Origin: Streptomyces marincola
Lineage (GTDB): Bacteria > Actinomycetota > Actinomycetes > Streptomycetales > Streptomycetaceae
Direction: 5' to 3'
DNA length: 64,000 nt
Assembly (NCBI RefSeq): GCF_020410765.1
Contig: NZ_CP084541.1
Coordinates: 1,359,001-1,423,000 of the forward strand
The notes under the pieces: generated by a model
The model's database searches: none
The model's input: the letters and a program-made list of their open reading frames with translations, nothing else
What the model was told of the DNA's origin: nothing
Shown: in pieces, positions 59,172 to 64,000 of the stretch
How positions within the stretch are numbered: position 1 is the first letter of the stretch
Layout of the letters: every line of letters begins with the position of its first letter
Made by a program: the position numbers and the translations under genes

Positions 59172-59642
59172 ATGCCGCACAGAGTTGGCTATGCACCCGG
59201 GGTGTGGGACCTCTTCCACGTGGGGCACCTGAACGTCCTGCGGCACGCGCGCGGCCACTGCGACTACCTGGTGGCCGGCGTCGTGTCGGACGAGATGGCG
59301 CGGCTGGCCAAGGGCAGGGCGCCGGTGATCCCGCTGGTGGAGCGGCTTGAGATCGTGCGCAGCATCAGGTACGTGGACGCGGCGTTCGTCGAGACCGTGC
59401 CCGACAAGGTCGAGACGTGGCAGCAGGTGCGGTTCGACGTGCTGTTCAAGGGCGACGACTGGCGGGGCACGCCCAAGGGCGACCGGCTGGAGCGCGACTT
59501 CGCGCAAGTCGGCGTGGACATCGTGTACTTCCCCTACACGGTGCACACGTCGAGCACTCAGCTCAGGGGCGTGCTCGACGCGTTGAGCGCGGACAGCTCG
59601 CGGAACCACTTCACCGAGAACGCCGCGCAGAACACCACGTAG
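59172..59642 (+). CDS. TagD-like nucleotidyltransferase
   Basis: 156 aa. Cytidylyltransferase signature GYAPGVWDLFHVGHLN (HxGH) at residues 6-21 and the later SSTQLRG (usually ISTTxI/R). Makes a CDP- (or ADP-) activated alcohol from a phosphoalcohol such as glycerol or ethanolamine phosphate. ATG at 59172 with GGGGGG. Its 3' end overlaps that of the CDP-alcohol transferase on the other strand by 85 nt. Confidence 0.88.
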   Translation: MPHRVGYAPGVWDLFHVGHLNVLRHARGHCDYLVAGVVSDEMARLAKGRAPVIPLVERLEIVRSIRYVDAAFVETVPDKVETWQQVRFDVLFKGDDWRGTPKGDRLERDFAQVGVDIVYFPYTVHTSSTQLRGVLDALSADSSRNHFTENAAQNTT

Positions 59643-60325
59643 ACCGCGCACAGCACCGCGTACCCGATGCGGAACGCGCCCGGCGCGCCGAGCAGCAGGA
59701 ACAGCGCGCACAGCACCCCGTAGTCGGCGGGCAGCAGCGCGAGGGCGCGCAGTCGCGAGGGCGGCGGCGCGGGCGCCGGGGCGGACGTCTGGTGCGCGCG
59801 CTTGAGCTTGTCGGTGAGCAGCCCGCCGAAGAAGATCAGGACGGCGGCGAGCTGGAACAGCAGCGGCACCAGCAGCCAGCCCTCGCCCGGCAGGTCGAAG
59901 AAGCGGTGGAATGAGACGAGCACCGCCGCGTGCAGAGCGGTGATCTTGGCGCAGTCGACCGCGTGGTCCAGCCACTCCCCCGCCGGGCTGGACTCGCCGC
60001 GCAGGCGCGCCAGTTGGCCGTCGGCCGCGTCGAGCGCGAAGCCGAGGAAGAGGCCGGCCCACACGGCGAGGGCCAGCGGCCACGAGGGGCGCGCGAGCGC
60101 GACGGCGGCGACGGCGGCGAAGCTGCACAGGGCGCTCAGGCCGGTCACGTGGTTGGGGCGCAGGCCGGCCCTGTGGGCGGCGGCGGCGAGCAGCCGGCCG
60201 GCCGGGCGGTTGACCCAACGGGAGTAGAGGGACACGCCCTTGGCGCTCTTCTGCGCCGCCCGCAGCCGGGCGAGTGCCGCGCCGTACGTCTCGGTCCCCC
60301 CGGTCCCCGCCATGCGGGGCATCAT
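59558..60325 (-). CDS. CDP-alcohol phosphatidyltransferase family protein
   Basis: 255 aa, about six membrane segments. The signature D-G-x2-A-R-x8-G-x3-D-x3-D is seen as ADGQLARL then GEWLDHAVD near residues 95-120. Transfers a phosphoalcohol from a CDP donor, perhaps the one made by the TagD-like enzyme. Alternative ATG starts lie at 60322 and 60313; none has a clear ribosome site. Confidence 0.86.
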   Translation of the reverse strand: MMPRMAGTGGTETYGAALARLRAAQKSAKGVSLYSRWVNRPAGRLLAAAAHRAGLRPNHVTGLSALCSFAAVAAVALARPSWPLALAVWAGLFLGFALDAADGQLARLRGESSPAGEWLDHAVDCAKITALHAAVLVSFHRFFDLPGEGWLLVPLLFQLAAVLIFFGGLLTDKLKRAHQTSAPAPAPPPSRLRALALLPADYGVLCALFLLLGAPGAFRIGYAVLCAVYVVFCAAFSVKWFRELSALNASSTPLS

Positions 60326-60566
60326 GCCACGCGGCGCGGCCCGCGGCGCGGTGGCCGCCGCCGTTCGCCACCCATGCCCACCCCTCGGGGGCCCGACCGG
60401 CCATGGATACGATGCGGGGGCCGCAGCCGGTCAGCAGGACCGAAAGGCGGCGGCACGGAACGGCGCGCGGCCACGCGCGCGGCACCGGACGACGCAGGAG
60501 AACACCGCGGGCCCCGGGCGGGCACCCCGCGGCGCCACGGGGACGGACCACGGGGAGGGCCCAACG

Positions 60567-61568
60567 ATGCGGGTGCGAGCACGACTGACGACGGCCGCGG
60601 CGGGGCCGGCCATGGCCCTGGCGCTGGTGGCGTCCCTGTCGGGCTGCATGACGGTGCACGGCGAGACCGCCGTGGTGCCTGCGGCTTCGGAGGAGGAGGC
60701 CCAGCGCGCCCTCGACCGCTACCTGGAGATCAGCAACGAGGCCATCGGCGAGTTCGACCCGGAGCTGAACGACACGGCGGAGGCCGGCCCGATCGGCGCC
60801 ATTCGCAACGCCCAGCTCACCGCCCAGCGCGCGATGAACCCCGGCGGCCAGGACGACTTCACGCCGCTGGAACTGTCCGACCCGCAGTTCCACATCCCGC
60901 AGCAGGCCGGCTGGCCGAAGTTCTTCGTCGCGGACGTGCAGCCCAGCCAGACGCCCGACAACCGCTGGCTGCTGGTGTTCATGCGCGGCGCCGTCGACCA
61001 GGACTGGCGGGTCTCCTACCTGACGGTGCTGCCCGATGGCACGCCCGAGCTGGCGCGCGACGAGGACGGCTACCTGGAGGACCTGCCGGTGGTCGACCCC
61101 TCGGAGCTGCCGGCCGACGACCCGGGCTCAGGGCTGGTGATGGAGCCGGGCGAGCTGGGGACCGCGTTCGTCGACTATCTCCAGGGCGGCGAGGCGCCGT
61201 TCGCGGGCGGCCCCTACACCTCGGACGAGCTGGCGGAGCGCGAGGCGGCCAACAGCGACCCGGCGTTCGTCACCGAGTTCCAGGACCAGGCCGCGCAGAG
61301 CGAGGAGTACGCCCCGGTCGCGATCAGGACCGAGGACGGCGGGGCGCTGATGCTGTTCACCTCGCTGCACCACGAGAAGCAGACGATGGCCGAGGGCGAG
61401 ACCCCCGTGGTCGACCCGCTGATCGAGGTCCTGATGCAGGGCGAGGCGGAACGCGCGGTGACGCTGGAGCGGGTCTCGATGCACGCCGCGCTGATCCCCG
61501 AGGTCGACGGCGGGCAGATCGAGCTGATCCACCGCTCGACGGGTGTGATCGGCGCCACCGGCGAGTAG
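60567..61568 (+). CDS. Secreted lipoprotein (hypothetical)
   Basis: 333 aa. Lipobox SLSGC near residue 28. Mature part: AQRALDRYLEISNEAI, DEDGYLEDLPVVDPSEL, VDYLQGGEAPF, ALMLFTSLHHEKQTM. It resembles streptomycete lipoproteins of unknown role. GGGGAGGG precedes the ATG. The 241 bp between it and the CDP-alcohol gene holds no gene. Confidence 0.8.
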   Translation: MRVRARLTTAAAGPAMALALVASLSGCMTVHGETAVVPAASEEEAQRALDRYLEISNEAIGEFDPELNDTAEAGPIGAIRNAQLTAQRAMNPGGQDDFTPLELSDPQFHIPQQAGWPKFFVADVQPSQTPDNRWLLVFMRGAVDQDWRVSYLTVLPDGTPELARDEDGYLEDLPVVDPSELPADDPGSGLVMEPGELGTAFVDYLQGGEAPFAGGPYTSDELAEREAANSDPAFVTEFQDQAAQSEEYAPVAIRTEDGGALMLFTSLHHEKQTMAEGETPVVDPLIEVLMQGEAERAVTLERVSMHAALIPEVDGGQIELIHRSTGVIGATGE

Positions 61569-61596
61569 CCGGCGCCCTGGCCCGGCGCGGGCCTGC

Positions 61597-62367
61597 TCAG
61601 GCGCCCTGGAGCGGGCCCGCCTGGGCGCGCCACGGGCGGAACGAGCTGCCCGCGGCCTGGCCGCTGCCGCGCGGCGCCTCCTGGTCCGCGGCGGCGGCCA
61701 GGTTGCCGCACGCCTCGGTGAGGGCGTCGAGCAGCGCGAGCGGCTCGGGCAGCGGATGCTCGGGGCCCCGCAGCCAGCGCACGCCGCCCTCGGTGCCCGA
61801 GGGCACCCGCGAGGGCGGCACCAGCACGTAGCTGCCGCGGCAGTGCCAGCGCAGCCCGGGGTGCTCGTCCACGGTCTCCGGGTGGCAGTCGAGCGCGCAG
61901 GGCCACCATTCGTCCTCGTCGTCCGGCGTGCCGCGGGTGGCGGTGAAGAACAGCATCCGGTCGGGGTCGGCGACGGCGACCGGGCCGACCTCGGTGCCGG
62001 CGGACGCGAGCCGTTCCAGCGCCGCATGGCCCGCGTCGGCGGGCAGGTCGAGCACGTCGTGGGCGCGGCCGGTCGCGGTGATGAAGTTGGCCTCGGGGTC
62101 GGCCCGCAGCCAGCGCAGGATCTGCTCGGGGTCGGTCGTGGCCTGGGTCTGCCAGGCGAGCGACACCGGGTGGCGGCCCGGGGTGGGACAGCCGATGCGC
62201 TCGCACGAACAGCCGTAGCCCTGCGGGTGCGCCGCCGGCGCGAGCGGCAGGCCCGCGCGCGCGGCGGCGAGCAGCAGCTCCTCGCGGGCCAGGGCCGCGG
62301 CGGCGCCTGCGGCTGCGCCGCGCGCACCGCGCCGCAGCCAGCGGGGGAATCTGCTCTCGCGTTCCAT
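61597..62367 (-). CDS. Bifunctional DNA primase/polymerase (Prim-Pol) domain protein
   Basis: 256 aa. Prim-Pol N-terminal domain features: LPLAPAAHPQGYGCSCERIGC, PTPGRHPVSLAWQTQATTDPEQILRWL, NFITATGRAHDVLDLPA (the catalytic acidic pair position) and RWHCRGSYVLVPPSRVPSG. It lacks the helicase domain of larger primases. Role in replication or repair is unknown. Start at 62367. Confidence 0.85.
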   Translation of the reverse strand: MERESRFPRWLRRGARGAAAGAAAALAREELLLAAARAGLPLAPAAHPQGYGCSCERIGCPTPGRHPVSLAWQTQATTDPEQILRWLRADPEANFITATGRAHDVLDLPADAGHAALERLASAGTEVGPVAVADPDRMLFFTATRGTPDDEDEWWPCALDCHPETVDEHPGLRWHCRGSYVLVPPSRVPSGTEGGVRWLRGPEHPLPEPLALLDALTEACGNLAAAADQEAPRGSGQAAGSSFRPWRAQAGPLQGA

Positions 62368-62426
62368 GAGCCTCCTGCCGCGTCACTTCTTGGCCGACGA
62401 GCCGTGGAGCGTCTGCGGCCGTTCGT

Positions 62427-63488
62427 TTATTCCGCTGTAACGTGCGTGTCGCGCGTATCGGGCACATCCTGCCCTGTACCGGTCCCGGATGGGTAATCGG
62501 GAGAAACGGTGGAAACGGGCGGCCACGCGGCGCCCCACTCGGCGGAGCGGGCCGCCCGGTAGTCCTCGCGGTGCCGTTTCGACACCGTGGTCCGGCCGAT
62601 CCCGCCGTCCGCCGCACACACGTCGAGCAGCACCTGGCCCTTGCGCAGCAGGGGCCTGCGCACGACGCGGCCGGGCGCCGGCGCCCCCGCGACGCGCTCG
62701 TGCGCGGCGGCGACGTAGGCGAACTTCTCGTCCTCGTACGGCAGCACGCCGCCTTTCACCCGTCGGTGGAGTGCCGAACGGCTGACCCGTGCCGCGAAGT
62801 GGCACCAGTCCTCGCCTCCGGCGAGGGGGCAGGTGTTGCCGTGCGGGCAGGGCGCGAGGACGCGGAGCCCGGCGGCGAGCAGCCGGTCGCGGGCCGCGCG
62901 CACGCGCCGGTGGCCGTCGGGGGTGCCGGGCTCGACGAGGACGACGGCGGCGCCGGCCGCAGCGGCGGCGTCCACCAGGGCGTCCCGGTCCGCCGGTGGC
63001 AGCTCGCCGAGCAGGTACGAGGCGGTGACGAGGTCGGCCGCGGGCAGGTCGGCCCCGGTGCCGCCGAGGCCGGCTCTGCGCCACTCGACGCCGTCGAGGC
63101 GGCCCGCGGCGAGTTCGCGGCCGAGGTCGAGCGCGGGCCCCGCCCGGTCGAGGACGACCGTGCGCGGGCCCGGCCCGCCGGCCCAGACGGCGTCGGCGGC
63201 CCAGGCCGCGGCGCCGGTGCCGCCGCCGAGGTCGAGGTGGGTCGCGGGCGCCCAGCCCGCGGCCCGTTCCGCGAAGGCGGCGAGCGCGGCGCGCACGGCC
63301 TCGTAGGTGGCCGGCATGCGGTAGGCGGCGTAGGCGAGCGCGGTGGCCCGGTCGGCGAGGACGGGCGCGGGGCCGCCCTCGCGGTACCCGCTCATCAGCC
63401 GCTCGACGGCCTCCGCCGCCCGGCGGGGCGGCAGGCCGTCGAGCAGCTGGTCAAGCGCGGTGCGCAGGCGCTCGGAAGTGCTGGTCAC
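62427..63488 (-). CDS. Rsm22-family small ribosomal subunit methyltransferase
   Basis: 353 aa. SAM-binding THLDLGGGTGAAAWAA near residue 83 and the family's Cys/His cluster APCPHGNTCPLAGGEDWCHF. C-terminal region has RRPLLRKGQVLLDVC and TTVSKRHREDYRAARS. Rsm22-like proteins methylate or assemble the small ribosomal subunit. GTG at 63488 overlaps the stop of the MFS gene. Confidence 0.9.
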   Translation of the reverse strand: MTSTSERLRTALDQLLDGLPPRRAAEAVERLMSGYREGGPAPVLADRATALAYAAYRMPATYEAVRAALAAFAERAAGWAPATHLDLGGGTGAAAWAADAVWAGGPGPRTVVLDRAGPALDLGRELAAGRLDGVEWRRAGLGGTGADLPAADLVTASYLLGELPPADRDALVDAAAAAGAAVVLVEPGTPDGHRRVRAARDRLLAAGLRVLAPCPHGNTCPLAGGEDWCHFAARVSRSALHRRVKGGVLPYEDEKFAYVAAAHERVAGAPAPGRVVRRPLLRKGQVLLDVCAADGGIGRTTVSKRHREDYRAARSAEWGAAWPPVSTVSPDYPSGTGTGQDVPDTRDTHVTAE

Positions 63489-64000
63489 CGGGTCAGGATA
63501 GGGCCGCGGGCGCGGCGGCGCGGGCGGCAGAGGGTGACGAAGCAGAGCACGGCCAGCAGCGCGAACGTGAGCTGCACCACGGCCATGGGCACCGCCGTGT
63601 CCTCGCCCGCGACGCCGACCAGCGGCGAGGCGACCGCGCCGACGAAGAACGCGGACGCGCCCAGCAGCGCCGACGCGGACCCGGCGACGTGCCCGGCCCG
63701 GTCCAGGCCCTCGGCGTTGGCGTTGGGCAGGACCAGCGGCATCGCGCCCATCAGGACGAACAGGCCGATCGAGATGGCGACGAGGCCCGGGTCGCCGAAC
63801 ACGCCGCTGGTCATCACCACGAGCGCCGCGGCGGCCAGGGTGATCACCAGCAGGCCGGCGGCCATGATCCGGTGGGTGGGGACGCGGCCGACGAGGATCT
63901 TGCCGTTGACCTGGCCCATGGCGACCAGCGAGATGGAGTTGAGCATGAACAGGAGGCTGAACGTCTGCGGCGAGGCGCCGTAGATCTCCTGGATGACGAA
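63485..64000 (-). CDS. MFS transporter, 3' part (Bcr/CflA-like)
   Basis: The window ends inside this gene; about 171 C-terminal residues are seen. Membrane segments: SLLFMLNSISLVAMGQVNG, AAGLLVITLAAAALVVM, LVAISIGLFVLMGAMPLVLP, then AGHVAGSASALLGASAFFVG (typical of Bcr/CflA drug exporters) and a last segment. Drug or metabolite export is likely. Its stop overlaps the Rsm22 start. Confidence 0.85.
   Translation of the reverse strand, partial: FVIQEIYGASPQTFSLLFMLNSISLVAMGQVNGKILVGRVPTHRIMAAGLLVITLAAAALVVMTSGVFGDPGLVAISIGLFVLMGAMPLVLPNANAEGLDRAGHVAGSASALLGASAFFVGAVASPLVGVAGEDTAVPMAVVQLTFALLAVLCFVTLCRPRRRARGPILTR

Noticed and set aside
1..64000. tRNA, rRNA, integrase or transposase genes, and riboswitches
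   Set aside because: I looked for tRNA T-arm patterns, integrase and transposase motifs and known leader hairpins and found none I could support. Weak matches such as GGTTCGAGATC at 3604 lack the rest of a tRNA.

Overview
The window reads as a chromosomal segment of a Streptomyces-like actinomycete. GC content is very high, start codons are often GTG, genes overlap by 4 nt (ATGA/GTGA), several promoters look leaderless, and it carries typical actinobacterial families (F420-dependent reductase, Scr1/DUF5753-type HTH, DUF6879, DUF5685, HtaA haem proteins with a LAxTG sortase signal). No tRNA, rRNA or transposase was seen.

Layout. (1) 0-11 kb is mostly housekeeping: nadE, htpX-pspAB, a membrane endonuclease/exonuclease/phosphatase protein, panB, an F420:NADP reductase, a Ser/Thr kinase with a PQQ-propeller sensor, map, and haem oxygenase under an iron box. 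(2) 11.2-16.2 kb is a sugar ABC importer (binding protein plus two permeases, no ATPase) with a GH13 glucosidase. (3) 16.2-26.7 kb is an accessory region with visibly lower GC. It holds three short type I-E-like CRISPR arrays, each preceded by a near-identical leader of about 120 bp, and no cas genes. The arrays are separated by HTH/DUF6879 genes, small zinc-ribbon-like proteins, NUDIX, a hemC paralogue, GNAT, an XRE regulator and DUF5685. Each array lies beside duplicated or broken gene fragments. (4) 26.7-28.7 kb holds a PLP threonine/serine dehydratase and a LysR regulator. (5) 28.8-35.1 kb is an iron-box-controlled haem acquisition locus: two HtaA surface proteins diverge from hmuTUV. (6) 35.2-43.1 kb and 49.9-60.3 kb form a fucose-containing exopolysaccharide locus: initiating glycosylphosphotransferase, fcl, gmd, glycosyltransferases, and Wzy-, Wzx- and Wzz-like proteins. 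(7) 43.3-49.7 kb is a second accessory block that splits it. This block has two tandem XRE/TPR-type regulators with almost identical upstream regions, a second copy of the 57/75-aa small-protein pair, and an RloA/RloB-type defence pair. (8) 60.5-64 kb has a secreted lipoprotein, a Prim-Pol-domain protein, an Rsm22-family methyltransferase and a truncated MFS transporter.

How it fits together. Haem oxygenase and the HtaA/HmuTUV locus would extract iron from host or soil haem under iron limitation. The polysaccharide genes specify a GDP-fucose-using, Wzx/Wzy/Wzz-type surface polymer. The most unusual part is the CRISPR region. A leader-plus-array unit occurs three times: once between two inverted copies of a DUF6879/HTH operon, once after a hemC-linked small gene, and once between 293-bp direct repeats that duplicate the 5' end of the DUF5685 gene. 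This suggests leader-array cassettes have spread by recombination to sites without cas genes. All functional assignments come from reading motifs and comparing copies within the window; no database search was run.
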